Of a stretch of DNA of 64,000 nt, positions 1 to 8,488 are shown in pieces. The notes below the pieces were generated by a model. The model made no database searches. It had not been told where the DNA came from and saw nothing but the letters and a program-made list of their open reading frames with translations. The translations under genes were made by a program, and so were the position numbers. How positions within the stretch are numbered: the stretch's first letter is position 1; the number at the start of each line of letters is the position of its first letter. The DNA is from Actinospineispora spinosispora DSM 44797 (GTDB lineage Bacteria > Actinomycetota > Actinomycetes > Mycobacteriales > Pseudonocardiaceae): assembly GCF_000429025.1 (NCBI RefSeq), contig NZ_KE386833.1, positions 696,582 through 760,581 of the forward strand, in the 5' to 3' direction.

Positions 1-19
1 CGCAGGTTGTCCTGGGTCA

Positions 20-39
20 CCCCGGGAACTGTACCGGGG
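20..39. terminator. Short GC-rich hairpin at the window edge
   Basis: CCCCGG (20-25) and CCGGGG (34-39) pair around an 8-nt loop. There is no T-run. It may end a gene lying left of the window or be chance in GC-rich DNA. Confidence 0.25.
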
Positions 40-62
40 GCGTGACCGTCCACCGAGAATCA

Positions 63-74
63 ACTATAGTAATC
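63..74 (+). promoter_or_regulatory. Shared ACTATAGT motif, promoter of the carbamate kinase operon
   Basis: ACTATAGTAATC lies 60 nt upstream of the carbamate kinase start. TATAGT (65-70) could be a -10 element. Variants precede four other transcription units of this cluster (5202, 7802, 11117, 12804). No convincing -35 box is visible, which would fit a regulated promoter. Whether the shared sequence is a -10 element, an operator, or both is inference. Confidence 0.6.
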
Positions 75-133
75 GCTGAATCTCCGATGGTGTATGACTG
101 TGGGGTTCGTCGTCCGGAGGGGACAGCAGGTTC

Positions 134-1111
134 ATGGGCAAGACCGTGGTTGTGGCACTCGGCGGCAACGCCATCACACGCAGTGGCCAGGCCGGCACCT
201 ACGCCGAGCAGGCCGAGAACGCGCTGGGAATGGCCGACGCGGTATGTCGGTTGCGAGCGGCCGGATGGACCGTGGTGCTGGTGCACGGCAACGGCCCGCA
301 GGTCGGGAACCTGGCCGTGCAGCAGCAGGAGAGCACCGGGAAGGTGCCCGAACAGCCGCTGCACGTCCTGGGCGCGATGACCGAGGGACAGCTGGGGAGC
401 CTGCTCACGCTGGCGCTGCTGCGGGTCTGCGGCTCCACCCTGTCCGGGGTCGCGACTGTGGTGACGCACGTGGTCGTCGATCCGGACGATCCGGGATTCA
501 GTCGGCCCACCAAACCGATCGGACCGTTCCTCAGCGAGGCCGAGGCCCGCCGGCACGCGGACGAGCAGGGCTGGACGGTGGGGGAGGACGCCGGCCGCGG
601 CTATCGCAGGCTGGTCGCCTCCCCGGCGCCGTTGCGCATCGTGGAGCTGGACGCACTCCGGGCACTGGTCGACCGGGGTGTCGTGGTCATCGCGGCCGGG
701 GGCGGCGGCGTGCCGGTGGTGCGGGACGAGGTCGGGTACCGGGGTGTCGACGCGGTCATCGACAAGGACCTCGCGGCTCAGCGGCTGGCGACCGAGCTGG
801 GTGCCGAGGCACTGGTCCTGGTCACCGACGTACCCCAGGTGATGATCGACTACGGGACTCCGAACGCTCACCCGATCGACCGGATGACCGTCAGCGAAGC
901 CCAGGCGCACGCCGACGACCACCAGTTCCCCGAGGGCAGCATGGGGCCCAAGATGCGCGGCGCGATCCAGTTCCTCCGCGCGGGCGGCAGGCTCGCCGTG
1001 ATCACGAACGCCGAGCGGGCCTGCGCTTCGCTGGACCCGAACGCCAGCCCGGAGGCCGATCTGGGCACCCGAATCGTCGCCGCCGACCTGCATCTGGGAG
1101 CCGCTCCGTGA
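134..1111 (+). CDS. Carbamate kinase (AllK/ArcC-like)
   Basis: Cytosolic enzyme interconverting carbamoyl phosphate plus ADP with ATP, CO2 and ammonia. The 325-aa protein has the amino-acid-kinase fold: VVVALGGNAI near residues 4-13, HGNGPQVG near 51-58, a GGGGVPV loop and DKDLAA. Length is normal for the family. ATG 134 follows an AGCAGG/GGAGG stretch. Its stop overlaps the FdrA gene (GTGA). No arginine deiminase or ornithine carbamoyltransferase is nearby, so an arginine-deiminase role is unlikely. The fdrA, DUF1116 and DUF2877 neighbours match the E. coli all genes, where carbamate kinase (AllK) uses carbamoyl phosphate made by AllFGH. It probably yields ATP and ammonia at the end of this pathway. 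Confidence 0.9.
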   Translation: MGKTVVVALGGNAITRSGQAGTYAEQAENALGMADAVCRLRAAGWTVVLVHGNGPQVGNLAVQQQESTGKVPEQPLHVLGAMTEGQLGSLLTLALLRVCGSTLSGVATVVTHVVVDPDDPGFSRPTKPIGPFLSEAEARRHADEQGWTVGEDAGRGYRRLVASPAPLRIVELDALRALVDRGVVVIAAGGGGVPVVRDEVGYRGVDAVIDKDLAAQRLATELGAEALVLVTDVPQVMIDYGTPNAHPIDRMTVSEAQAHADDHQFPEGSMGPKMRGAIQFLRAGGRLAVITNAERACASLDPNASPEADLGTRIVAADLHLGAAP

Positions 1112-2700
1112 GCCCTGTCGCGTCATCCACCGTCAGTTCCTCGCCCGCGCACGTCGCTCAGGCGATCCACCGGGTCACCGTCCACCAGGACACCTACGTC
1201 GACTCGGTGGTCCAGCTGTCCGGCACCCGGGCCATGCGTCAGGTCGACGGTGTCGACTGGGCCGCCGCCGCCATGGCGACGCCTGCCAACCTGCAGACCC
1301 TGGTGCAGGAGGGGTTCGAGCTGACCGAAGTGGCATCGGCGGGGGCGAACGACCTGTTCCTCGCGGTGCGGGCCGACTCGGAGGAGTCGGTGACCGCCGC
1401 CAGGGAGGCCGCCGAGGCCGCGATGTTCACCCCGCGCCAGGGTGGGACGAACGAGCGCGCGGCGCGCGCCGCGCGGACACTGGCAGAGGCCCTGGACCGT
1501 GCGCCGGACAGCAACGTCGCGGTGATCTCGGTACCGGGCGACTACGCGGCGCTGGAGGCACACAAGGCGCTCTCCTCAGGCCTGGACGTCCTGCTTTTCA
1601 GTGACAACGTGTCGGTCGAGGACGAGATCGAGCTGAAGGACCGGGCAACCGAGCTGGGCAGGTTGGTGATGGGACCCGGGGCCGGGACCGCGATGCTCGG
1701 ACACACGTGCCTGGGGTTCGCCAACGTGGTCCGCCCGGGGCGCGTCGCGGTGGTCGCCGCCGCCGGCACGGGCGCTCAGGAGGCCGCGAGCCTCGTCGAC
1801 CGCTGGGGAATCGGTGTCTCCCACGTCATCGGGCTGGGCGGGCGCGACCTGACCGCCGCGATCGGGGGCCGGATGGCGCTGTCCGCCGTGCGTGGGCTGG
1901 TCGACGACGACAACACCGACGTCATCCTCCTGGTGTCCAAGCCGCCTTCGCCCGAGGTGGCGCGCGCCGTGCTGGCGGCCGCCGAGGGTAAGCAGCTGGT
2001 GGCCGCGCTGATCGGTGTCGCGCCGGACTTCGAGGCGCCCGACGGGGTCACCGTGACCCGGACACTGGAAGCCGGTGCGGTGGCCGCGGTACGAGCGTCG
2101 GGCGGCGCCGCGCCGACGGTGACCGACGGCCTCGTGGACCGGGTACGCGAGCTGGCCGCCGAGCTGCCCGCCGAACGCACCCTGGTGCGCGGGCTGTTCT
2201 CCGGCGGGACGCTCTGCTACGAGTCACTGGTCATCCTGGCCGACGTGCTCGGACCGGTGCACTCCAACACCCCGATCGACAAGTCGCTGGGGCTGCCGGT
2301 GCCCGACGGGGCGCACAGCTGCCTCGATCTCGGCGAGGAGGAGTACACGAAGGGCAGGCCACACCCGATGATCGATCCGGAGGCCCGCATCGAGATGCTG
2401 CGGGAGCAGGGCGCCGACCCGGCCGTCGCGGTGATCATCCTGGACGTCGTGCTCGGGTACGGCGCGCACCCCGATCCGGCGGCCGAGCTGGCCCCGATCT
2501 GCGCGAAGATCATCGAAGGTGGTGGGCCCCGGATCGTCACCTACGTGCTGGGGACCGAGCGTGACCCGCAGGGCTACGCGGCTCAGAAACGGGCGTTCGA
2601 GGAAGCGGGCTGTCTGGTCACCGAGACGGCGGCCCGCGCGTCGCTGGCGGCCGCGGCGCTGGCCGGCCGCAAGCCCGAGCTGGCCGGGCACGCGCTGTGA
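1108..2700 (+). CDS. fdrA: FdrA family protein (AllF-like, acyl-CoA-synthetase-like subunit)
   Basis: 530-aa FdrA homologue, related to the succinyl-CoA synthetase alpha/beta fold with tandem Rossmann-like parts. GPGAGTAMLG sits in the nucleotide/CoA-binding region and LFSGGTLCYES begins the second half. E. coli FdrA is AllF, one of three proteins that together form oxamate carbamoyltransferase. The other two partners, DUF1116 and DUF2877, are encoded at 8489-9895 and 7784-8479. GTG 1108 overlaps the carbamate kinase stop by 4 nt, so translation is coupled. The substrate here is not known; oxalurate, as in allantoin breakdown, is only one option because no other allantoin genes are in the window. 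Confidence 0.88.
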   Translation: MSPVASSTVSSSPAHVAQAIHRVTVHQDTYVDSVVQLSGTRAMRQVDGVDWAAAAMATPANLQTLVQEGFELTEVASAGANDLFLAVRADSEESVTAAREAAEAAMFTPRQGGTNERAARAARTLAEALDRAPDSNVAVISVPGDYAALEAHKALSSGLDVLLFSDNVSVEDEIELKDRATELGRLVMGPGAGTAMLGHTCLGFANVVRPGRVAVVAAAGTGAQEAASLVDRWGIGVSHVIGLGGRDLTAAIGGRMALSAVRGLVDDDNTDVILLVSKPPSPEVARAVLAAAEGKQLVAALIGVAPDFEAPDGVTVTRTLEAGAVAAVRASGGAAPTVTDGLVDRVRELAAELPAERTLVRGLFSGGTLCYESLVILADVLGPVHSNTPIDKSLGLPVPDGAHSCLDLGEEEYTKGRPHPMIDPEARIEMLREQGADPAVAVIILDVVLGYGAHPDPAAELAPICAKIIEGGGPRIVTYVLGTERDPQGYAAQKRAFEEAGCLVTETAARASLAAAALAGRKPELAGHAL

Positions 2701-3872
2701 GCGCCTCGCCCGGGGGCCTGGCGCTCGTCTCCCATTCCACGAAGCCACGCGGCGGCCTGGTGCACACCCTGAGCCTGGCCGAAGAGCTGCACCGTCAGGG
2801 TGTCGACGTGCACCTGGTCGCGCTGGGGGACCCGTCGGTCGGGCTGTTCCGGCCGACCGAGGTGCCGCACACCGTGCTGCCGGGGCCGACCAAGGCCGGC
2901 AGCACGTTGGAGCAGAGGGTGTTCGCCTCGATCGACACCCTGGCCGGCGGCCTGGCAGGGCTGGCCGACCGTTTCGACCTGATCCACGCCCAGGACTGCA
3001 TCGCGGCCAGGGCCGCGGTCCGGGTCCGTGATGCGGGGTCCCGCGCGACGGTCGTCCGCACCGTGCACCACGTGGACGACTTCACCACCCAGGCGTTGAT
3101 CGACTGCCAGCGCCAGGCCATCGCGGAGCCGGACCGGGTCCTCGTGGTGAGCGAACAGTGGCGCGGCATCCTGCGCGACGAGTACGGGCGGGCCAGCGAC
3201 GTGGTGCCCAACGGCGTCGATCTCGACCGCTTCCCCGAGCCGCCGCCGGAGGTACTAGCTCGGCTGCGCGCGCGAGTCGGAGCGGACCGGCCCGGCCGGT
3301 TCGTCTTCCTCGCGGTCGGCGGGGTGGAACCCCGGAAAGGCAGCGTGCACGCCTTCCGCGCTCTGGCGAGGCTCAAGAAGGACGGCATCGACGCGGTGCT
3401 CGCGGTGGTCGGCGGCCACTCGTTCCAGGACTACACGGCCTACCGGGACGCCTCGTTGGCGCTGCTACCCGAGCTGGGGCTGACGCTCGGCGAGGACGTC
3501 GTGCTGCTCGGCACGGTCAGCGAACAGGAGCTCGGCGGCTGGTACCACGCGGCTGACGCACTCGCGTTCCCCTCGGTCAAAGAGGGTTGGGGGCTGGCGG
3601 TGCTGGAGGCGATGAGCGCCGGCCTCCCGGTGATCGCGACGGACCTGCCGGTGTTCCGCGAGTACCTGGTCCACGCCGAGTCGGCGCTGCTCCCCTCGGT
3701 CGCCGACGACGTGGCCCTCGCCGGGGCGATGCGCACGATGGTCCTGGACGCGGGCCTGCGCCAACGCCTGATCACGGGAGGTACGGCGCTGCTGCCGCGG
3801 TTCAGCTGGGCGGCCAGCGCGCGGCGGCACCGGGAGATCTACGCCGACGTCCGGGCTCTCGTGGCCGGGTGA
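2697..3872 (+). CDS. Glycosyltransferase, MSMEG_0565 family (GT4)
   Basis: 391-aa GT-B fold enzyme. The N-terminus LVSHSTKPRGGLVHTLSLAE matches the family signature. The C-terminal donor-binding part has FLAVGGVEPRKG, AFPSVKEGWGLAVLEAMSAG and LPVIATDLP. This glycosyltransferase family is a standard member of Nit1C clusters, together with the radical SAM protein and the AIR-synthase-like protein also found here (9927-11114, 11174-12145). It overlaps FdrA by GTGA. It is presumably cytosolic because no signal or membrane segment is visible. The sugar donor and acceptor are not known for the family. The presence of this gene argues that the cluster builds or modifies a small glycosylated molecule as well as degrading one. 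Confidence 0.85.
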   Translation: MSASPGGLALVSHSTKPRGGLVHTLSLAEELHRQGVDVHLVALGDPSVGLFRPTEVPHTVLPGPTKAGSTLEQRVFASIDTLAGGLAGLADRFDLIHAQDCIAARAAVRVRDAGSRATVVRTVHHVDDFTTQALIDCQRQAIAEPDRVLVVSEQWRGILRDEYGRASDVVPNGVDLDRFPEPPPEVLARLRARVGADRPGRFVFLAVGGVEPRKGSVHAFRALARLKKDGIDAVLAVVGGHSFQDYTAYRDASLALLPELGLTLGEDVVLLGTVSEQELGGWYHAADALAFPSVKEGWGLAVLEAMSAGLPVIATDLPVFREYLVHAESALLPSVADDVALAGAMRTMVLDAGLRQRLITGGTALLPRFSWAASARRHREIYADVRALVAG

Positions 3873-3970
3873 CCTCCATCCGGGTGCGCCGACGGTTCGT
3901 ATCGGTGCCAGCCGGGCATACTCGGCCACCGACCGGTCGGTTCGGCCGGGGCGGACCGAAGGAGGAACCG

Positions 3971-4390
3971 ATGGACCCCGATGAGGTCGACGACGACGTC
4001 TTCGAGCAGCTGGACGGCCTGGACACTCTGGACGGGCGGGGCACCAACGACCCGCTGGACGAGGGCTACTCGCCGCCGGAGAAGCCGTGGGCCGTCGAGG
4101 ACTGGGGCACCACCGCGCGCGAGGAGGCCGAAGGTGAGGATCTCGACCATCGGCTGGCGCGTGAGCAGCCGGAGTCCTGGGCGAACGAGGATCCGGATGA
4201 CGACGGTCTCGGGGACGAGTCCGACACCGACGGTGAGCTGCGTGACTTCGAGGTCGGTGACGTCCGGTCCGGTCGGTTGACGGCCTCCGATTCCGGTGAC
4301 CACGAGCCTTACGCGGAGGACGTGGGGATCGACGGAGCAGCGGCGTCGGCCGAGGAGGCCGCTGTGCACGTGGTTCCGGATCCTGAGTAG
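3971..4390 (+). CDS. Acidic DUF5709-type hypothetical protein
   Basis: 139-aa, very acidic, probably disordered soluble protein rich in Asp and Glu. It has a YSPPEKPWAVEDWGTTAREE segment and a later LREQPESWA-like repeat (LAREQPESWANEDPDDDG), as seen in actinobacterial DUF5709 proteins. ATG 3971 is preceded by GAAGGAGG at good spacing, which rules out longer in-frame starts. It lies 98 nt after the glycosyltransferase and may have its own promoter. Function is unknown, and it is probably a common actinobacterial gene unrelated to the nitrile cluster. Confidence 0.75.
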   Translation: MDPDEVDDDVFEQLDGLDTLDGRGTNDPLDEGYSPPEKPWAVEDWGTTAREEAEGEDLDHRLAREQPESWANEDPDDDGLGDESDTDGELRDFEVGDVRSGRLTASDSGDHEPYAEDVGIDGAAASAEEAAVHVVPDPE

Positions 4391-4436
4391 CCCATCACCG
4401 GCATCCCCGCTGGTCCCGGGTCGGAGTGCACTCGTA

Positions 4437-4592
4437 TCCCCGCTGGCTTTTCAGTGTGCTTGGCGTGGCCGCCCGCTCTCAACCCCCGGCTGACGCCGGC
4501 CTCGCGCAGATTCCTGGTTGCGCTGCCTCGGGGGCGAGGTTTCAGGGTTGACAGCGGGCGGCCAGGCCAAGTGCTTAGCCAGGATCGCGGGG
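4437..4592 (+). repeat. Inverted repeat unit, copy 1
   Basis: The unit contains its own hairpin: CTTGGCGTGGCCGCCCGCT (from 4459) pairs with AGCGGGCGGCCAGGCCAAG (to 4571). It starts with TCCCCGCTGGCT and ends near GGATCGCGGGG. The reverse complement matches 4974-5127 over nearly the full length with few mismatches. Confidence 0.85.
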
Positions 4593-4682
4593 GAAGGGGA
4601 GCTCTGCGGCGCTTGTGTTGGTCACGGCTGCGTCGCGCCCCACCAGTCACAACAGCCCCATCGCGGCCGACTTTGCGCGTCT

Positions 4683-4726
4683 ACGTGTTGCGTCGCACAC
4701 GTCCGGACATGTGCGACGCAACACGT
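4683..4726. repeat. 44-nt near-perfect palindrome
   Basis: ACGTGTTGCGTCGCACA (4683-4699) pairs with TGTGCGACGCAACACGT (4710-4726). The centre, GTCCGGAC, is itself palindromic, leaving a single C/A mismatch. This is far longer than expected by chance. It could be a cruciform, a protein-binding site or a terminator-like hairpin. Confidence 0.85.
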
Positions 4727-4973
4727 GGGTGTGCAAAGCCAGCGGTGGCGCCCCGCCAGTCACACGCGTAACGCGCTGGGCGACTTCGCAGAGGCTCACG
4801 CCGCGTCGCAGACACTGCAGCATCTGCGAGGCGACACGACGCTCTGCGAGGCGTGACCAAAGCGACCACAGAGACTCCTGGGACTACGTGCTCGCGCGAG
4901 GGCGCAGCCCGATGCGCAAAGAAAGCGCCATCGGTCCGCCACCCCGCACGACGTGCGCGCACACCACCCCCAT

Positions 4974-5127
4974 CCCCGCGATCCTGGCTAAGCACTTGGC
5001 GTGGCCGCCCGCTGTCAACCCTGAAACCTCGCCCCCGAGCCCGCGCAACCAGGAACCCGCGCGAGGCCGGCGTCAGCCGGGGGTTGATAGCGGGCGGCCA
5101 CGCCAAGACAATCCGAGCCAGCGGGGA
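4974..5127 (-). repeat. Inverted repeat unit, copy 2
   Basis: Reverse-oriented copy of 4437-4592 with its own internal hairpin (4995-5107). It ends with AGCCAGCGGGGA, matching the start of copy 1. Confidence 0.85.
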
Positions 5128-5201
5128 CGACGGCCCCAACGAACCGGGACGCAACCAAAACATCTAGCCAGTTGCTCAGATGTGCAGTCATTGCTACATT
5201 C

Positions 5202-5228
5202 ACTATAGGAAATGAGAGCTCTCCTATC
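5202..5228 (+). promoter_or_regulatory. Shared ACTATAGG motif and dyad, amidohydrolase promoter
   Basis: ACTATAGGAAAT is the second copy of the shared motif. CACTATAGGA (5201-5210) and TCCTATCGTG (5222-5231) form a dyad with one mismatch around an 11-nt spacer. The spacer holds GAGAGCTCTC, a perfect 10-bp palindrome (5214-5223). TATAGG may serve as the -10 element. This is the best dyad of the five sites. Confidence 0.6.
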
Positions 5229-5249
5229 GTGAGCGACGGAGGCGGTTCG

Positions 5250-6116
5250 GTGGCATCGGCGGAGAAGGTGCGCGGTCAGGTGATCGACGCGCACAGTCAC
5301 ATCGGCACGATGGATGCGTGGCAGTTCTACGACCTCAAGGAGCCGGTCAAGCCGACGGTGTACGAGTTCGCCGACGCCAAGCAGTACCTACGGCACCTCG
5401 ACGGGGTGGGGGTCGAGCGCGGCCTGGTGCTTCCCAACTACGGGATCCCGGTACAGGGGCACGCGTTCTCGCTCAACGACCTCGTTCTGGAGTCGGTCGC
5501 CAACAACGATCGGCTGGTCGGCGGGCTGTGGGTGTCGATCCTGCCGCAGAACGAGGAGCTCACCCTCAAGACCCTCGAACACGCCGGTGAGTACGGCATC
5601 GTCGCGCTCAAGACCACGTTCCTGCTCGGCGGCAACCCGGACCCGAACACGTGGGACGCCAAGACCCGGGAGCTGGCCGAGGCGTGTTTCGACGCCGCCG
5701 AACGGCACAACCTGGTGTTCCACTTCCACACCAGCGCCGGCGGTAGCTCGGACATCAACAACTTCATCCCGCTCGTCGAGGAGTTCGGCAAGCGGGTCAA
5801 GATCTATCTCGTGCACTTCGGTGGCGGCGTGAGCGGCCACATCAAGCTGGTTCCCCGGTTCCTGGACTGGGTCGAGCAGGGTTACAAGGTGTACTGCGAC
5901 ACCACGTGGACGATCGGCTTCGGCGCCCGCTGGCTGATGACCGAGATCGAGAAACGGGGCGTCGGCGCCGACCGGGTGCTGTTCGCTTCGGACGAACCGT
6001 GGAGCGATTTCTGGGGCGAGTACTGGAAGATCAACGGCGCCCCGGTCAGCGACGAGCTCAAGCAGCGGATCCTCTACCGCAACTACGAGGAGCTGTATGG
6101 CAACAACAAGTCCTGA
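5250..6116 (+). CDS. Amidohydrolase 2 family metal-dependent hydrolase
   Basis: 288-aa TIM-barrel hydrolase. It shows the metal-binding IDAHSHIG near the N-terminus, FHFHTSAGG in mid-protein, IYLVHFGGG, and ADRVLFASDEPWSDF near the C-terminus (catalytic Asp region). The GTG at 5250 is chosen because GGAGG (5238-5242) lies 7 nt upstream; longer in-frame starts would run through the shared dyad. It has its own motif-bearing promoter and converges on the nitrile hydratase operon with a 9-nt gap. It probably hydrolyses a C-N, C-O or C-C bond in the same pathway. The substrate cannot be read from sequence. Confidence 0.82.
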   Translation: MASAEKVRGQVIDAHSHIGTMDAWQFYDLKEPVKPTVYEFADAKQYLRHLDGVGVERGLVLPNYGIPVQGHAFSLNDLVLESVANNDRLVGGLWVSILPQNEELTLKTLEHAGEYGIVALKTTFLLGGNPDPNTWDAKTRELAEACFDAAERHNLVFHFHTSAGGSSDINNFIPLVEEFGKRVKIYLVHFGGGVSGHIKLVPRFLDWVEQGYKVYCDTTWTIGFGARWLMTEIEKRGVGADRVLFASDEPWSDFWGEYWKINGAPVSDELKQRILYRNYEELYGNNKS

Positions 6117-6125
6117 CCGAAGCGG

Positions 6126-6509
6126 TCAGTGGCCATGGCCGTGGCCGTGCCCGTCCCGATGGTCGTGCCCTGCCGGACGGTGGGCCAGCGTCCCGGCCCG
6201 GTCGCCGATCTCCTCGACGGTGACGATGCCCCGGACGGCGAGCACGTCCTCCAGGGCGCCGAGCCAGTGCTGGTAGTAGCTCCAGCAACTACCGGCGGGC
6301 GGTGCCGCCTCCCATGCGGCGATCCGGGCGATCAGAGCGGCCTGGAAGTCCGGCCAGCGGAACACCCCGGCGTCGTAGAGGGTGACGGCCATGCCGAACG
6401 CCCGGCTCTCCCACGGCTCGGCGAACACCAGCTCGCCGTTGGACCGCGGTGGGGCCCCGGGGCCTTCGACCTCCAGCGGAGCGGTCCGGTCGTCGAGTCG
6501 AGCGGTCAC
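6126..6509 (-). CDS. Nitrile hydratase accessory/activator protein
   Basis: 127-aa protein related to the nitrile hydratase beta N-terminal domain ([20 protein letters not shown]). This is the family of cobalt-enzyme activators that deliver metal and exchange the alpha subunit. The C-terminus is His-rich ([13 protein letters not shown]), which suits metal binding. GTG 6509 overlaps the alpha-subunit stop by GTGA. The beta-alpha-activator order is the usual one for cobalt nitrile hydratases. Cytosolic. Confidence 0.88.
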   Translation of the reverse strand: MTARLDDRTAPLEVEGPGAPPRSNGELVFAEPWESRAFGMAVTLYDAGVFRWPDFQAALIARIAAWEAAPPAGSCWSYYQHWLGALEDVLAVRGIVTVEEIGDRAGTLAHRPAGHDHRDGHGHGHGH

Positions 6510-7099
6510 GGTGCCATCACCTTCGCCACGCCGACCATCGCGTCGCGGGTCACCAGTGGGACCAGGTCCTCCTCGCCCAGGGACTCGGTGCCGGCCGGAC
6601 GCTCCGGGAGAACGAGCCAGCGGACCTCGCTGCTGGAGTCCCGGACGGTGATCCGGACGTCCTCGGCGAGGTCGAGACCCATCTCGGACAGCACCTTGCG
6701 GGGCTCCTTGACGACCCGGGCGCGATAGGCGGGGTCCTTGTACCAGGACGGCGGGAGGCCGAGCACCGGCCACGGGTAGCAGGAGCACAGTGTGCACACC
6801 ACGACGTTGTGCGTGGTCTCGGTGTTCTCCACGACCACGATGTGCTCGCCCTGCGGCCCGGCGAACCCGAGCTCCTTGATGGCGGCCGTCCCGTCGGAGA
6901 GGAGGCGTTGTCGGTAGTCCGGGTCCGTCCACGCCTTGGCGACCACCTTGGCGCCGTTGAGCGGGCCGACGTTGGTCTCGTAGTTGGTGATGAACTTGTC
7001 CATCACCGTCGGGTCGACCAGTCCGCGCTCGGTGAGTAGCTGTTCCAGTGCCTCGGTGCGCAGCGCTGCGGGAAGGCGTTCGGTGTCCTCGGTGCTCAT
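6506..7099 (-). CDS. Nitrile hydratase alpha subunit, cobalt type
   Basis: 197-aa metal-binding subunit converting a nitrile plus water to the amide. The claw motif C102-T-L-C105-S-C107 is complete and followed by [14 protein letters not shown]. Thr at 103 is typical of cobalt enzymes; iron enzymes have Ser. The two outer Cys-Ser/Cys positions are the ones oxidised to sulfinate and sulfenate in known enzymes. ATG 7099 overlaps the beta-subunit stop (ATGA). Thiocyanate hydrolase gamma subunits share the motif, but the separate full-length beta subunit favours nitrile hydratase. In Nit1C clusters this place is normally held by a nitrilase. Confidence 0.92.
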   Translation of the reverse strand: MSTEDTERLPAALRTEALEQLLTERGLVDPTVMDKFITNYETNVGPLNGAKVVAKAWTDPDYRQRLLSDGTAAIKELGFAGPQGEHIVVVENTETTHNVVVCTLCSCYPWPVLGLPPSWYKDPAYRARVVKEPRKVLSEMGLDLAEDVRITVRDSSSEVRWLVLPERPAGTESLGEEDLVPLVTRDAMVGVAKVMAP

Positions 7100-7764
7100 G
7101 CGGCGTTCTCCAGGTAGGTCTCGAACAGTTCGATGGTCAGTGCGAACGGCTCGGCGTTCGCGCCCCACAGCTCGCCGGACTCGAACCGCACCGAGTAGAC
7201 GTGCTGCGGGTTCTCGCCCTGGAAGTGGGCGTGTGTGTCGGGAAGCAGCGCTGCCGGTTGGATCACCTCGACGACGCCCGTATGGCCACGCACGTAGGCA
7301 GGCAGCCTGGTGTGTCCCTCGGGCGACATGTCCTTGGCCCGCACTCGCTGGCCGACCGCGAAGGCGGGGGTCTCCTCGACCGTGCGCAGCGAACCGGGCC
7401 CGGTCGGCGAGTAGTCCGGCTTGTGCGGCTCGGGCACCGCGGGTTCGTCGACCTGCTCACCGCGCAGCACCCTGGCTCGGGCGTCGACGGCGCCGGGAGC
7501 CAGGATCGCGCTGTCGACCAGCATCAGTTCCGACGCGTTGAGCCAGCGACCGTAGTAGCCGTCCTCGAGGTAGGACGTGGGGTCGAGGCGTTCGAGAGCG
7601 TGCCGGAACGCGTCCAGATTCTGTCCGGACACCCTCCCCATGGACAGCAGCGTCAGCGCGAACGCCCTGCCCTGCCAGCTCTCGGCGAACACGGGCTCGT
7701 CCGGGCGCGGTGGATGCACCGGCCCCCAGCCGTCCGTGCCGCCCATATCGGCGATCCCGTCCAT
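7096..7764 (-). CDS. Nitrile hydratase beta subunit
   Basis: 222-aa subunit that pairs with the alpha chain to form the active site. It starts [16 protein letters not shown], the family N-terminus, and has [12 protein letters not shown] and [18 protein letters not shown]. The C-terminal SH3-like domain has [23 protein letters not shown] and [12 protein letters not shown]. The start follows a GAGAGGTGG ribosome site. It is the first gene of the nitrile hydratase operon, and the shared promoter motif lies about 40 nt upstream inside the 3' end of the DUF2877 gene. Confidence 0.93.
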   Translation of the reverse strand: MDGIADMGGTDGWGPVHPPRPDEPVFAESWQGRAFALTLLSMGRVSGQNLDAFRHALERLDPTSYLEDGYYGRWLNASELMLVDSAILAPGAVDARARVLRGEQVDEPAVPEPHKPDYSPTGPGSLRTVEETPAFAVGQRVRAKDMSPEGHTRLPAYVRGHTGVVEVIQPAALLPDTHAHFQGENPQHVYSVRFESGELWGANAEPFALTIELFETYLENAA

Positions 7765-7783
7765 GGCGCCACCTCTCGTGGTT

Positions 7784-8479
7784 TCACGATGAAAGATGAG
7801 AATTTACTATAGTAGATAGATCGGGAATTGCGCCGCCGAGCCCGATCCTGATTCCGGACAGCAGCGCCCTGCCCGAGCTCGCCCCGATGTCGGTGAGTCG
7901 GGCGCACTCCGGGACGTCCGCGTCGGCGCCGTGCTCGGCGAGCGCGAGCACCACGTCGTGCGCGGGCGAGATGCACTGCCCGCGCGCGGCCCAGTACAGG
8001 AACGCGGCGGCGATCTCGGTGGTGCGGACCGACGCGGCGATCGCGGCCGGCACCTCGCATGCGTGCGTCGACGCGAGGACCAGGAACAGCCCGGCCAGGA
8101 GGTCGTCACCGGCCGGGGTGAGGCCCGGTCCTCGGCCGCCGAACCGATCCGCGTAGTCGGCCAGCTGGTCCGTCGTGATCGCCGGGGTCAGGCCGGAGGG
8201 CAGCGAGCCGACCCAGGTCGGAGCGTCGAGCGGCAGGCTCCAGGTGCGGCCGGACACGGTTCGGGAGTCGGTCCGGACCTGCTCGCCGGGCCGGCACGGT
8301 GGCAGCTGCGCGCACCGAGCATGGAGCGGCCCGGCGGGCACGGACGCGGTGGTGAGTGCGCACAGTCCTCCCGGCATCGCCAGATAGGCCGCCCGGCGGT
8401 AGCAGGCGAGCACCCGGCCGACCCCCGGCCGGCGTAGCGCGGCGGAGGCGCCGAGTCCGAGGTCCAGCACCGGGCTCAT
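7784..8479 (-). CDS. DUF2877 protein (AllH-like carbamoyltransferase subunit)
   Basis: 231-aa protein with the DUF2877 core FGGRGPGLTPAGDDLLAGLFLVL and a C-terminal GRALLSGIRIG segment. E. coli AllH (YlbF) belongs to this family and works with AllF (FdrA) and AllG (DUF1116) as oxamate carbamoyltransferase. It lies 9 nt after the DUF1116 gene on the same strand. It is separated from fdrA by the amidohydrolase and nitrile hydratase genes, unlike the compact E. coli arrangement. The 3' end carries the nitrile hydratase promoter motif. Confidence 0.85.
   Translation of the reverse strand: MSPVLDLGLGASAALRRPGVGRVLACYRRAAYLAMPGGLCALTTASVPAGPLHARCAQLPPCRPGEQVRTDSRTVSGRTWSLPLDAPTWVGSLPSGLTPAITTDQLADYADRFGGRGPGLTPAGDDLLAGLFLVLASTHACEVPAAIAASVRTTEIAAAFLYWAARGQCISPAHDVVLALAEHGADADVPECARLTDIGASSGRALLSGIRIGLGGAIPDLSTIVNSHLSS
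7802..7814 (-). promoter_or_regulatory. Shared motif, nitrile hydratase promoter
   Basis: Read on the - strand this is ACTATAGTAAAT. TACTATAGTA (7805-7814) is a perfect 10-bp palindrome. It lies within the last codons of the DUF2877 gene, so nitrile hydratase has an internal promoter or operator besides any read-through. TATAGT would give a leader of roughly 30 nt. Confidence 0.6.
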
Positions 8480-8488
8480 CTCCGATGC

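Larger units (their letters stand above)
4391..5201. other. Non-coding block of nested inverted repeats
   Basis: About 0.8 kb without a convincing gene. It holds two inverted copies of a self-complementary unit (4437-4592 and 4974-5127) flanking about 380 nt, with a separate 44-nt palindrome at 4683-4726. ORFs here change frame across the repeats, have no good ribosome-binding sites and look like chance. No transposase is seen. It could be a MITE-like element or a structured RNA/DNA region. Confidence 0.7.

Noticed and set aside
134-1111. Arginine deiminase pathway carbamate kinase
   Set aside because: No arcA or arcB gene nearby; fdrA coupling points to the AllFGH pathway instead.
94-2700. 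868-aa open frame joining carbamate kinase region and FdrA
   Set aside because: The first 340 residues are out of frame with the real carbamate kinase and are Arg/Gly-rich shadow sequence; FdrA starts at GTG 1108.
4683-4726. CRISPR repeat or rho-independent terminator
   Set aside because: Single palindrome with no repeat-spacer series and no T-run; kept as a palindrome within the repeat block.
6506-7764. Thiocyanate hydrolase
   Set aside because: The alpha motif is shared, but a full-length separate beta subunit and a His-rich activator in the usual order fit cobalt nitrile hydratase.
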